Positions 11,853 to 23,324 of a stretch of 64,000 bases of DNA are shown one piece after another (the first letter of the stretch is position 1; each line of letters opens with the position of its first letter). The stretch spans positions 6,894,734 to 6,958,733 of the forward strand of contig CP136061.1 in assembly GCA_032622095.1 (NCBI GenBank), read 5' to 3'. The notes beneath the pieces are model-generated. The model saw only the letters and a program-made list of their open reading frames with translations, did not search any database and had not been told where the DNA came from. Position numbers and translations under genes: made by a program. This stretch comes from Siphonodentalium dalli. Its lineage: Eukaryota; Mollusca; Scaphopoda; Gadilida; Siphonodentaliidae.

Positions 11853-12420
11853 GATAGACCATCCCAAAGTGAAACTCACTTTTGTTTACACTTTTGTTTA
11901 CACTTTTGTTGTGCACTTCCTTGACACAACACAGACGCATAAATTTGTATAATCAAAATATGCAAATGAATGGATTGGAAGCAAGTACCGTAACTTCTCC
12001 CTTATTAAGTTATGTCTGTGTTGTTTTATTTTTCATCTTGAGATTTGGGGGGAGGGGGAGAGTCAATCCATTTGTTGTAATTTTAGATTTTATAAGAAAT
12101 GCATTACTCAATAGTACTGGTAGATGGTAAAGAAATGAACTTGCTGCGGAGAACTCAATATTAAAAAAAATAAGAATCATTTCTGCATATTGTGCACAAT
12201 AATTGGTTCAGAGTGCCTTCCACTGGCAACTACTGCAGTATACACATAATTACAATTGATATATATATCAGATATAAGAACCATTGCAACACATGACATA
12301 TCTTCTACAGATGTATGTTACATATGTATCTTCTACAAGACCACATGCAATTCACAAGCAGTGGTGGCAAAGAAAGAGGAAATGCAGGGGACAAAAAACA
12401 ATGCAATACAACAGTAGTAT
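11853..12420. other. No recognisable gene
   Basis: Contains a short ttgtttacact duplication near 11,885 and otherwise plain AT-rich sequence. No exon is supported. Confidence 0.6.
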
Positions 12421-12422
12421 TA

Positions 12423-12526
12423 GTTATCTTCGGCAACATCAGGGGTACATGGAGATGCACAGCGGTTCAAAAAGAGATAACCCGGTATTAAATCTCCATG
12501 TACCCCACGATGTTGCCGGAGATAAC
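12423..12526 (+). repeat. Foldback hairpin, ~34-bp arms
   Basis: Left arm gttatcttcggcaacatc then ggggtacatggagat; right arm is the inverse complement with one mismatch and one small indel; loop about 36 bp. Probably a MITE remnant. Confidence 0.8.
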
Positions 12527-12744
12527 GATTTTGTCCCCACAACAATAGCCATGACTCCTTAATTTAAGCATTTTTCATAGATTATCTGATTAATTCACAC
12601 CAATAATAATAATTCAGTAGCCGACCTAAGGATCCGGCGTCAGGTGACATCAAACTCGGCATGCGTGAGAAACGTCACAATTCATTGAAACTGTCAGTTC
12701 AAGGGTGATTCATATACCAGCGATGTTTCACATGCTCATATAAC

Positions 12745-13690
12745 CCTGATGTTTCACGTGCTCATATACCCCCGATGTTTTGCGCACATTCATGCAAGAA
12801 CCCATGCAGTTCTGAAGTATATTGTTACCCATCTCATGCAAGAACCCATGCAACACAGAAGTACATATTACACACATCATATAAACAGGAATCAGGATGA
12901 ATCATTGATCTTTCGTGAGATATGTATCCAGAGTGGATTAATATTAATACTAGCAGCTCAGTTACACCGACTCATAAAGAATTGAACCAGTGCAATACAG
13001 AAGTGTATTACACATCTTATACATAATTTCCAACCTAACATGCTCCTAAAGTTGGATATTTTAGTTTATATCTATTTGAAAGTTTTGAACATAGTTGGTG
13101 GGGAAGGCATTGTAACAACCCCCCCCCCCCCCCCACACCTGCCACCTTGTCCCTTTTTCATATTATAATACACATCAACAAGAACCCTTGTATATTATTA
13201 CCCCATCTTGTGCAAGAACCCATGCAGTACAGAAGTACATAATACACACATCGTATATACAGGAAGCACGATGAGTCATTTGTCGATAAACATCGTGAGA
13301 TATTATCCACAGTGGATTAATTAATACTAGTACATGTAGCTCGGTTACACTGATCAAATTGTAAAGAGACCCCCCTCCCCCAAACGCCCTGCCATGTTCA
13401 TGATTACCCAGCTCATACAAGAAGTATATATTATCCAACTTGTTCAAGAACCCATGCAAGACAGAAGTACATATTATACTTTATATACGAACCCAGAAGT
13501 ATATATTACAAAGAACCCAGCAATACAGAAGTACATATACTTATACAAGAAGCCCAGAAGTACATATAGTACCCATCTCAATATACTGGAAGCACGATGA
13601 GTCATTTGTCAATAATATCTGTGAGATATATAACCGGAGTGGATTAATACTAGCAGCTCCGTTACACCGACTCGTAAAGAATTGAACCGC
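12745..13690 (+). repeat. Degenerate long tandem repeat, ~3 units
   Basis: Three diverged units share caagaacccatgca, cagaagtacatattacac, a gcacgatgagtcattt block and gtggattaatactagcagct followed by gttacaccgactc. Poly-C tracts lie at about 13,119 and 13,370. Confidence 0.7.
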
Positions 13691-13865
13691 TGCCAACACC
13701 ATTGTCTAGCCTTTGTTCTTATAATGATTTCGGAACCCGCTAATCGTTTTTCTGCTCAGTCGCCATCAAAATAGTAAGTTCGTCTGCTCGTCAAAATCAC
13801 AGACGGAATTACAACACACCTGTTATGACATTATCAGGCCACAATTAAAAATATCTTCATTTCCC

Positions 13866-13952
13866 AACCCATATAGAGCCCCACATAGACTGGAGCAGAT
13901 GACACTCCATAGTGCATGCTTCAATCTGTTTGAGGCTCCCTGTGGGTTAAAC
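13866..13952 (+). mobile_element. Palindromic element family F, copy 1
   Basis: Inverted pair built on agagccccacatagactgga at the left and tgtttgaggctccctgtggg at the right. The same short element occurs near 18,457, 24,037, 27,703, 53,993 and 57,627, and its sequence underlies the array at 25,505-26,668. Confidence 0.75.
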
Positions 13953-14000
13953 ATTAAAGTTTATCAGTGTGGTTTGGGATGGATATCGTATATTACTGAC

Positions 14001-15372
14001 CAAGCCTTGAAATAGTGTGCGTCATTTGCAGAATGAGGTCCCCAGAGTGCGAATTTAGTGATGCTATCCAGAACATCGGGCTAGCATCACCAAATTCACT
14101 CTCTGGGAACCTCATTCTGCTTAGGTCTCAATTGCTATCGGAGACCTCGGATAAGATTGAAGTTCCCCAGTTGAAGTTGTTGATGTTCACTCATTAGTAA
14201 CCTCGATTAGGCATTTTATCTTCTGCAAATTAGGGGATATAGAAACTTCCCATAATGGAAAACATAACTAAAAACAAAGTTAATTTGAGAGTATAGATAC
14301 TTCCCATAAGATGAGGCCTAAGTAGAAATTAGCTAGCTAGTTCGCTGTGCGGGATATCATCACTAAATTCACTTACTGGCAAGCCTTGAAATAGTGTGTC
14401 TGTCATTTGCAGATTGAGGTTCCCAGAGGGTGAATTTAGTGATGCTACCCTGCATAGCAGGCTAGCATCACCAAATTCACCCTCTGGGGACCTCATTCTG
14501 TAAATGACAGACACACTATGAATTGAGAGTGACTGGGTAGGAATCGAGAGTGACTGGGTAGGAATTGAGAGTGACTGGGTAGGAATTGAGAGTGATTGGG
14601 TAGGAATTGAGAGTGACTGGGTAGGAATCGAGAGTGACTGGGTAGGAATTGAGAGTGACTGGGTAGGAATTGAGAGTGACTGGGTAGGAATCGAGAGTGA
14701 TTGGGTAGGAATCGAGAGTGATTGGGTAGGAATCGAGAGTGACTGGGTAGGAATCGAGAGTGATTGGGTAGGAATCGAGAGTGACTGGGTAGGAATCGAG
14801 AGTGACTGGGTAGGAATTGAGAGTGACTGGGTAGGAATTGAGAGTGACTTGGTAGGAATCGAGAGTGATTGGGTAGGAATCGAGAGTGACTGGGTAGGAA
14901 TCGAGAGTGACTGGGTAGGAATTGAGAGTGACTGGGTAGGAATTGAGAGTGACTGGGTAGGAATCGAGAGTGATTGGGTAGGAATCGAGAGTGACTGGGT
15001 GGGTAGACTAGGTAATTTTTCGTTTACTTCCATAAGAAGCCACTTGATAAGTATATTCAACTATCGGTTCCAGAAGTGCATGTACCTGGTGAAGAAGTAG
15101 ATAACGTACATGACTGTATAGGCTGATATATTTATATGATGTACATGTATATCCCCAGATTGGCAGACGACACATTACATAATCGAGGTTCCGAATGGGT
15201 GTACATCACAATTTTCACCATTTTGGGAACTTCAATCTGAAGCTATGTCTCCCATAGCAGATGAGGCAATGCAGAATGAGGTCCTCAGAGGGTGAATTTG
15301 GTGATGCTAGCCCACGAGATAGCGTCACTAAATTCACCCTCTGGGGATCTCATTCTGCAAATGTCCTGCACT
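14001..15372 (+). mobile_element. Family B elements, copies 2-3, expanded by a minisatellite
   Basis: A family B end at 14,001-14,130 and a second at 14,380-14,519 (both beginning caagccttgaaatagtgtg) are followed by a 21-bp array. Typical family B interior and right-end sequence resumes at about 15,170-15,372 (accgaatgggtgtacatcac and agaatgaggtcctcagaggg). The array therefore appears to have expanded inside a family B element. Confidence 0.7.
14520..15003 (+). repeat. 21-bp minisatellite, ~23 copies
   Basis: Unit aattgagagtgactgggtag plus g, with recurring variants aatcgagag and gtgattggg. Because 21 is a multiple of three, both strands stay open (S-L-S-I-P-T-Q repeats on the minus strand). 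I regard this as an artefact of the period, not a protein. Confidence 0.97.
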
Positions 15373-15378
15373 TTATTC

Positions 15379-15665
15379 TCAGCCTGGTCCCAGTTAATGT
15401 AGGGTTGTTCTCAGCCTGGTCCCAGTTAATGTAGGGTTATTCTCAGCCTGGTCCCAGTTAATGTAGGGTTATTCTCAGCGTGGTCCCAGTTAATGTAGGG
15501 TTATTCTCAGCCTGGTCCCAGTTAATGTAGGGTTATACTCAGCCTGGTCCCAGTTAATGTAGGGTTATACTCAGCCTGGTCCCAGTTAATGTAGGGTTAT
15601 ACTCAGCCTGGTCCCAGTTAATGTAGGGTTATACTCAGCCTGGTCCCAGTTAATGTAGGGTTATA
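15379..15665 (+). repeat. 32-bp tandem repeat (copy B), ~9 copies
   Basis: Same unit as at position 1, with two alternating versions (gttattctcagcc and gttatactcagcc). Confidence 0.95.
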
Positions 15666-15849
15666 GGAAACAAAGTATAATGTTATTATGGCCTCATAGT
15701 AAACATCTCAGAGTGTAAATACGTCAGGCGCCACATGCTTAGAGGATCACTTCCGCTCTACGTCCAGAGACTAATGTAAAGAGCATTCGTACCCAGAAAG
15801 ATGTGTCTGTAGAACTATAGAAACAGTGATATATCTGGCTTCTACAGGG

Positions 15850-16392
15850 ATGGTGGCATGTGGGAGTTATAGTGAGGGGGTTGCATGTTATAATTCATCA
15901 TTATCATATCAACGATCTATCATGTGCCTGGCTTCTACAGGGATGCTGCCAACATGTCGGAGTTATAGTGAGGGGGTCTCATGTTATAATTCATCATTAT
16001 CATTATATCAACGATCTATCACGTGCCTGGCTTAAACAGGGATACTGCCAACATGTGGGAGTTATATTGAGGGGGTCTCATGTTATAATTCATCATTATC
16101 ATTATATCAACGATCTATCATGTGCCTGGCTTCTACAGGGATACTGCCAACATGTGGGAGTTATAGTGAGGGGGTCTCATGTTATAATTCATCATTATCA
16201 TATCAACGATCTATCATGTGCCTGGCTTCTACAGGGATACTGCCAACATGTGGGAGTTATAGTGAGGGGGTCTCATGTTATAATTCATCATTATCATTAT
16301 ATCAACGATCTATCATGTGCCTGGCTTCTACAGGGATGCTGCCAACATGTGGGAGTTATAGTGAGGGGGTCTCATGTTATAATTCATCATCG
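15850..16392 (+). repeat. ~98-bp minisatellite (copy B)
   Basis: Five to six units of the 98-bp repeat described for 290-915, in the same phase relative to the flanks but with a different copy number. Confidence 0.9.
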
Positions 16393-16578
16393 TTATAGGA
16401 TTTATAGCCACAACCTGTCTTCTTCATAACCTCAGATTCCTGATAAATATGTGACCACCCCCCCCCCCCCCTATGTTACGCCACTTCCCCGTTAAAGTTA
16501 GATATATCACACTTTCTACAGATGAACTATCCTTGCTACAATGAACAATCTGTGACCACCCCCCTTACCACTCTGTAA

Positions 16579-17075
16579 CCCCACATTTCGGAAGTGTCCC
16601 TGACAGACATATTATTATTTTCAGTTGGGGAAAATCTAGTTGATAAACAGCTGTTTGTCGATGACTTCAATAGGCAACTAAAAACATTATTATTCGTTGA
16701 ACATTTTGGTGCAGAAGTGGCAAAGAAAGACCTGAAATAATTACCCGTTGATCGCACTTTTTATTTCATCAAACTCGTTTTAATCTTCAGTCTGCAATGT
16801 TTGTTTTTGTCTTTTACAAATTGGATTATTGTTTTTATTTTGTATTTTTAATCGGAGTAAGTTTAGACCCTATACTGTACGTTGTTAATATCATGCAGCT
16901 AGTACTGTTTTATCACCTCATCTTACTCATTTTAAATGCCATTTTTTAATTTATATTGTGTTGCTTGTATATATTTATTGTTTTAACATACTTCATTTTG
17001 TATTATAATTGTAAGCTTTTAGAGCATGTCAATGTATTTATGCTATATAAAATAAATTATTATTAAAAATTTCCG
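16579..17075 (+). mobile_element. LINE 3' end: possible reverse-transcriptase tail plus 3' UTR
   Basis: A plus-strand frame is open from 16,579 to the stop at 16,738-16,740. Its last residues include DDFNRQLKTLLFVEHFG, which resembles the S-F-K-x-x-L-K-T-x-L-F stretch commonly found at the C-terminus of CR1/L2-type retrotransposon polyproteins. About 300 bp follow and end with gctatataaaataaattatt and attaaaa, a typical LINE tail. No RT catalytic domain is present, so it would be a dead 5'-truncated copy. The alternative, a last exon of a host gene, is possible because ttttcag precedes it at 16,618-16,624. Confidence 0.45.
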
Positions 17076-17082
17076 TCTTTAC

Positions 17083-17372
17083 TTTTCCAAATCATGCATT
17101 CTGATGATCAAATACAGGCTTTTATAGAGAATTAAGTGCCGACAAATACATGTACCAAAAATAACAACAAAAGTTTGATTCCCAAAATTTGGATAAACAT
17201 ACAGGTGGATAATAAAAATGTCATTATACAATGCTGTGTACAGTATGAGTTTTTCTTGTACTCGTCCAGGTTGTGGTGAAGTCATATTGGACTCGACACT
17301 GCGTGTCTCGTCCAATATGACTTTTCACCACAACCTGGACGAGTACAAGAAAAACTCATACTGTATAATAAC
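17083..17372 (+). mobile_element. Palindromic element family E, copy 2
   Basis: Ends in a near-perfect hairpin with ~55-bp arms around 17,300 (left arm contains tttttcttgtactcgtccag; right arm is its inverse). Complete relative of the copy cut by the gap at 4,487; a third copy is at 56,812-57,116. Confidence 0.85.
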
Positions 17373-17512
17373 TTTATATTACATTATGTTATAGGCCTAC
17401 ACCTAAATTGTTTATTGTATTATATTAACGCAAATCAGCAAAAGCATAAGTCGAATGACGTGTTTCGAAATAAAGATTAATTGATTGATAATCATTCATA
17501 TCTTTCTTGCAG

Positions 17513-18084
17513 GCAATTCAGTTTCCCGGCGGATAGATATCCGAATGGAGCAGAGCACCAGTCCACTGAAGGTTACCCGCCACGACCCGCGCCCTACTAT
17601 CCACCATCGAACCATTCACCCGTCACATCCAACCCGCCTCCACATCTCCCAGAGTCACATGACGCCCCATTGAACTTGTCAATTCAGTCATCGGACCATT
17701 CGAGGCCGTCTGTGATATCATGTCCGCCAGTGAGGTGCTCCACAGGCTCCGCTAGCACGCCATACACGACAGGATCTGCCAGTTCATCGTACATGACAGG
17801 GTCAACTAATGCACCATCATACAATGCGGGGTCAACTAATGCACCATCATACAATGCGGGGTCAACTGGTGCACCATCATACAATGCGGGGTCAACTAAT
17901 GCTCCTTCATACAACACAGGGTCAGCTAGTGCGCCATACAATCCGGGGTCAGCTAGTGTGCCATACAATCCGGGGCCAGCTAGTGTTCCATACAATACTG
18001 GGACAGCTAGTGCGCCATACAATACAGGGTCAGCAAGTGCACCATATAACACAAGTTCTAACCAGAACCGACAAGAATCCACAG
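17513..18084 (+). CDS. VGLL4: Vestigial-like protein 4 (VGLL4), internal coding exon
   Basis: VGLL4 is a nuclear cofactor that binds TEAD/Scalloped through TDU motifs and competes with YAP/Yorkie, restraining Hippo-pathway growth genes. This exon has an acceptor (ttcttgcag, AG at 17,511-17,512) and a donor (gtaagt at 18,085). Entry is phase 2 and exit phase 1; it gives 190 full codons. It encodes a proline-rich stretch, then APLNLSIQSSDHSRPSVISC, matching the conserved P-L-x-L ... R-P-S-V-I-T-C block of vertebrate VGLL4, then a low-complexity tract of about ten G-S-x-x-A-P-(S)-Y-N-x repeats. The two downstream exons supply the TDU motifs; together 324 residues are visible. The N-terminal exon(s) were not found and probably lie upstream of the window. 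Identification is secure from the downstream motifs. Confidence 0.9.
17745..18055 (+). repeat. Coding 27/30-bp minisatellite in VGLL4
   Basis: In-frame tandem units, mostly 30 bp at the left (GSTNAPSYNA) and 27 bp at the right (GSASAPYNT). Copy number can change without frameshift, so protein length may be polymorphic. The repeat keeps the opposite strand open too, which is not evidence for an antisense gene. Confidence 0.9.
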
Positions 18085-18184
18085 GTAAGTTTCCTTACTC
18101 AGAACAATACCAGAAGTAACAGAGCTATGGCACCCGAATCGTAGAAAAGGGCATTTTGAGTGTCAACGAATCTGATTCTCAGAT

Positions 18185-18545
18185 AGCCTGAGTTTAGTGA
18201 GGTCCCCAGAGGGTGAATTTAGTGACGATAGCATCACCAAATTAGAAGGGACCTCATTCTGCTTAGGTCCCATCTTCTCTGGAGTTTCTTTATTTTAAAA
18301 TTTCTATAGAAACTTCTTCATGCGCATAGATTCTATTTCGTTTTTAGTTTAGTTTCTCTATTGTCTCCAAATTGCATAATCGAGGTTCCCAATGGGTGAA
18401 CATCACAATATTCACAATTTGGGAACTTCAGTCTGAGTCTGTCTCCTATAGATTTTATAACCCATAGAGAGCCCCACACAGACTGTAGAAGACGACACTT
18501 TGTAGTGCATGATTCCATCTGTGTGAGGCTCCCTGTAGGAGAATC
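18185..18545 (+). mobile_element. Degenerate family B element with family F copy 2
   Basis: A shortened family B copy (gaggtccccagagggtgaat, then acctcattctgcttaggtcc and the family B interior) ends in a family F palindrome at about 18,457-18,543. It lies just inside the VGLL4 intron. Confidence 0.7.
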
Positions 18546-18767
18546 TATTCAGTATAGAAAGGGTTAAAGGTGTGGATGACCTTCAGCTTACTTAAGTCTT
18601 TCCATGGACAGGGTTAACCTCTCACATAACTTAACATTGACAGGGTTAACCTGTTTGGTAACTTTCCATTCAGAGATTTCCTTTTGCGCTAACAATGGAC
18701 AGGATATGCAAATGACATTTTGTAAAGTGAGGACATTAATCTCATGTTAATAGACCATAAACACACA

Positions 18768-21700
18768 AGAATGTGTATAGTATGTGTGACACCTAATGCT
18801 TGTCGGGCTAGCTTTAACCTTCTACGCTCATCTCTATAAATGTGTATAGTATATGTGACACCTAATGCTTGTCGGGCTAGCTTTAACCTTCTACGCTCAT
18901 CTCTATAAATGTGTATAGTATATGTGACACCTAATGCTTGTCGGGCTAGCTTTAACCTTCTACGCTCATCTCTATAAATGTGTATAGTATATGTGACACC
19001 TAATGCTTGTCAGGCTTTAACCTTCTACGCTCATCTCTATAAATGTGTATAGTATATGTGACACCTAATGCTTGTCGGGCTTTAACCTTCTACGCTCATC
19101 TCTATAAATGTGTATAGTATATGTGACACCTAATGCTTGTCGGGCTTTAACCTTCTACGCTCATCTCTATAAATGTGTATAGTATATGTGACACCTAATG
19201 CTTGTCGGGCTTTAACCTTCTACGCTCATCTCTATAAATGTGTATAGTATATGTGACACCTAATGCTTGTCGGGCTAGCTTTAACCTTCTACGCTCATCT
19301 CTATAAATGTGTATAGTATATGTGACACCTAATGCTTGTCGGGCTTTAACCTTCTACGCTCATCTCTATAAATGTGTATAGTATATGTGACACCTAATGC
19401 TTGTCGGGCTTTAACCTTCTATGCTCATCTCTATAAATGTGTATAGTATATGTGACACCTAATCCTTGTCGGGCTAGCTTTAACCTTCTACGCTCATCTC
19501 TATAAATGTGTATAGTATATGTGACACCTAATGCTTGTCGGGCTTTAACCTTCTACGCTCATCTCTATAAATGTGTATAGTATATGTGACACCTAATGCT
19601 TGTCTGCTTTAACCTTCTACGCTCATCTCTATAAATGTGTATAGTATATGTGACACCTAATGCTTGTCGGGCTTTAACCTTCTACGCTCATCTCTATAAA
19701 TGTGTATAGTATATGTGACACCTAATCCTTGTCGGGCTAGCTTTAACCTTCTACGCTCATCTCTATAAATGTGTATAGTATATGTGACACCTAATCCTTG
19801 TCGGGCTAGCTTTAACCTTCTACGCTCATCTCTATAAATGTGTATAGTATATGTGACACCTAATCCTTGTCGGGCTAGCTTTAACCTTCTACGCTCATCT
19901 CTATAAATGTGTATAGTATATGTGACACCTAATGCTTGTCGGGCTTTAACCTTCTACGCTCATCTCTATAAATGTGTATAGTATATGTGACACCTAATGC
20001 TTGTCGGGCTAGCTTTAACCTTCTACGCTCATCTCTATAAATGTGTATAGTATATGTGACACCTAATGCTTGTCGGGCTTTAACCTTCTACGCTCATCTC
20101 TATAAATGTGTATAGTATATGTGACACCTAATGCTTGTCGGGCTAGCATTAACCTTCTACGCTCATCTCTATAAATGTGTATAGTATATGTGACACCTAA
20201 TGCTTGTCGGGCTAGCTTTAACCTTCTACGCTCATCTCTATAAATGTGTATAGTATATGTGACACCTAATGCTTGTCGGGCTAGCTTTAACCTTCTACGC
20301 TCATCTCTATAAATGTGTATAGTATATGTGACACCTAATGCTTGTCGGGCTAGCTTTAACCTTCTACGCTCATCTCTATGAATGTGTATAGTATATGTGA
20401 CACCTAATGCTTGTCGGGCTAGCTTTAACCTTCTACGCTCATCTCTATAAATGTGTATAGTATATGTGACACCTAATGCTTGTCGGGCTAGCTTTAACCT
20501 TCTACGCTCATCTCTATGAATGTGTATAGTATATGTGACACCTAATGCTTGTCGGGCTAGCTTTAACCTTCTACGCTCATCTCTATAAATGTGTATAGTA
20601 TATGTGACACCTAATGCTTGTCGGGCTAGCTTTAACCTTCTACGCTCATCTCTATAAATGTGTATAGTATATGTGACACCTAATGCTTGTCGGGCTTTAA
20701 CCTTCTACGCTCATCTCTATAAATGTGTATAGTATATGTGACACCTAATGCTTGTCGGGCTAGCTTTAACCTTCTACGCTCATCTCTATGAATGTGTATA
20801 GTATATGTGACACCTAATGCTTGTCGGGCTAGCTTTAACCTTCTACGCTCATCTCTATAAATGTGTATAGTATATGTGACACCTAATGCTTGTCGGGCTT
20901 TAACCTTCTACGCTCATCTCTATAAATGTGTATAGTATATGTGACACCTAATGCTTGTCGGGCTTTAACCTTCTACGCTCATCTCTATAAATGTGTATAG
21001 TATATGTGACACCTAATGCTTGTCGGGCTTTAACCTTCTACGCTCATCTCTATAAATGTGTATAGTATATGTGACACCTAATGCTTGTCGGGCTTTAACC
21101 TTCTACGCTCATCTCTATAAATGTGTATAGTATATGTGACACCTAATGCTTGTCGGGCTAGCTTTAACCTTCTACGCTCATCTCTATAAATGTGTATAGT
21201 ATATGTGACACCTAATGCTTGTCGGGCTAGCTTTAACCTTCTACGCTCATCTCTATAAATGTGTATAGTATATGTGACACCTAATGCTTGTCGGGCTTTA
21301 ACCTTCTACGCTCATCTCTATAAATGTGTATAGTATATGTGACACCTAATGCTTGTCGGGCTAGCTTTAACCTTCTACGCTCATCTCTATAAATATGTAT
21401 AGTATATGTGACACCTAATGCTTGTCGGGCTTTAACCTTCTACGCTCATCTCTATAAATGTGTATAGTATATGTGACACCTAATGCTTGTCGGGCTTTAA
21501 CCTTCTACGCTCATCTCTATAAATGTGTATAGTATATGTGACACCTAATGCTTGTCGGGCTTTAACCTTCTACGCTCATCTCTATAAATGTGTATAGTAT
21601 ATGTGACACCTAATGCTTGTCGGGCTAGCTTTAACCTTCTACGCTCATCTCTATAAATGTGTATAGTATATGTGACACCTAATGCTTGTCGGGCTAGCTT

Positions 21701-23234
21701 TAACCTTCTACGCTCATCTCTATAAATGTGTATAGTATATGTGACACCTAATGCTTGTCGGGCTAGCTTTAACCTTCTACGCTCATCTCTATAAATGTGT
21801 ATAGTATATGTGACACCTAATGCTTGTCGGGCTAGCTTTAACCTTCTACGCTCATCTCTATAAATGTGTATAGTATATGTGACACCTAATGCTTGTCGGG
21901 CTAGCTTTAACCTTCTACGCTCATCTCTATAAATGTGTATAGTATATGTGACACCTAATGCTTGTCGGGCTAGCTTTAACCTTCTACGCTCATCTCTATA
22001 AATGTGTATAGTATATGTGACACCTAATGCTTGTCGGGCTAGCTTTAACCTTCTACGCTCATCTCTATAAATGTGTATAGTATATGTGACACCTAATGCT
22101 TGTCGGGCTAGCTTTAACCTTCTACGCTCATCTCTATAAATGTGTATAGTATATGTGACACCTAATGCTTGTCGGGCTAGCTTTAACCTTCTACGCTCAT
22201 CTCTATAAATGTGTATAGTATATGTGACACCTAATGCTTGTCGGGCTAGCTTTAACCTTCTACGCTCATCTCTATAAATGTGTATAGTATATGTGACACC
22301 TAATGCTTGTCGGGCTAGCTTTAACCTTCTACGCTCATCTCTATAAATGTGTATAGTATATGTGACACCTAATGCTTGTCAGGCTAGCTTTAACCTTCTA
22401 CCCTCATCTCTATAAATGTGTATAGTATATGTGACACCTAATGCTTGTCGGGCTAGCTTTAACCTTCTACGCTCATCTCTATAAATGTGTATAGTATATG
22501 TGACACCTAATGCTTGTCGGGCTAGCTTTAACCTTCTACGCTCATCTCTATAAATGTGTATAGTATATGTGACACCTAATGCTTGTCGGGCTAGCTTTAA
22601 CCTTCTACGCTCATCTCTATAAATGTGTATAGTATATGTGACACCTAATGCTTGTCGGGCTAGCTTTAACCTTCTACGCTCATCTCTATAAATGTGTATA
22701 GTATATGTGACACCTAATGCTTGTCGGGCTAGCTTTAACCTTCTACGCTCATCTCTATAAATGTGTATAGTATATGTGACACCTAATGCTTGTCGGGCTA
22801 GCTTTAACCTTCTACGCTCATCTCTATAAATGTGTATAGTATATGTGACACCTAATGCTTGTCGGGCTAGCTTTAACCTTCTACGCTCATCTCTATAAAT
22901 GTGTATAGTATATGTGACACCTAATGCTTGTCGGGCTTTAACCTTCTACGCTCATCTCTATAAATGTGTATAGTATATGTGACACCTAATGCTTGTCGGG
23001 CTAGCTTTAACCTTCTACGCTCATCTCTATAAATGTGTATAGTATATGTGACACCTAATGCTTGTCGGGCTAGCTTTAACCTTCTACGCTCATCTCTATA
23101 AATGTGTATAGTATATGTGACACCTAATGCTTGTCGGGCTTTAACCTTCTACGCTCATCTCTATAAATGTGTATAGTATATGTGACACCTAATGCTTGTC
23201 GGGCTTTAACCTTCTACGCTCATCTCTATAAATG
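18768..23234 (+). repeat. 69/65-bp minisatellite, ~66 copies, in VGLL4 intron
   Basis: Nearly 4.5 kb of head-to-tail units containing tgtgtatagtatatgtgaca, cctaatgcttgtcgggc and ttaaccttctacgctcatct. Two unit lengths alternate: 69 bp with gggctagcttt, and 65 bp with gggcttt (4-bp indel). Rarer markers (aatccttg, ctctatgaatg, cttgtcagg) occur in local clusters. The stretch from about 21,600 to 22,920 is almost all 69-bp units and looks most recently homogenised. Confidence 0.98.
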
Positions 23235-23237
23235 CAT

Positions 23238-23324
23238 TGATGGGAAGAAGACACACAAGAATGTGAATAGTATTAGTATATTATACTAATACTATTCACA
23301 TTCTTGTGTGTCTTCTTCCCATCA
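23238..23324 (+). repeat. Perfect 43-bp-arm palindrome at array edge
   Basis: Arms 23,238-23,280 and 23,282-23,324 are perfect inverse complements around one base. The arm contains acacacaagaatgtg-atagt, which also occurs at the array start (18,761-18,780) in variant form. The array therefore seems to have grown inside or beside a palindromic element. Confidence 0.95.

Larger units (their letters stand above)
15380..17290 (+). repeat. Duplicated segment, copy B (uninterrupted)
   Basis: Partner of copy A. It lacks the 2.6-kb Helitron-like insertion (empty site near 16,950) and continues through the hairpin that is lost in the copy A gap, so it shows the pre-insertion state. Confidence 0.85.

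Noticed and set aside
14329-15060. 243-codon minus-strand frame with S-L-S-I-P-T-Q repeats
   Set aside because: It is produced by a 21-bp minisatellite, whose period keeps all frames without stops open; both strands are open and the flanks are a transposable element.
17684-18082. 132-codon antisense frame opposite the VGLL4 exon
   Set aside because: It mirrors the in-frame coding minisatellite of VGLL4; the sense frame has splice sites and homology, the antisense has neither.
18768-23234. CRISPR-like appearance of the 69-bp array (also 4,588-7,738 and 10,768-11,852)
   Set aside because: Units are directly adjacent with no unique spacers, and the genome is clearly that of an animal.
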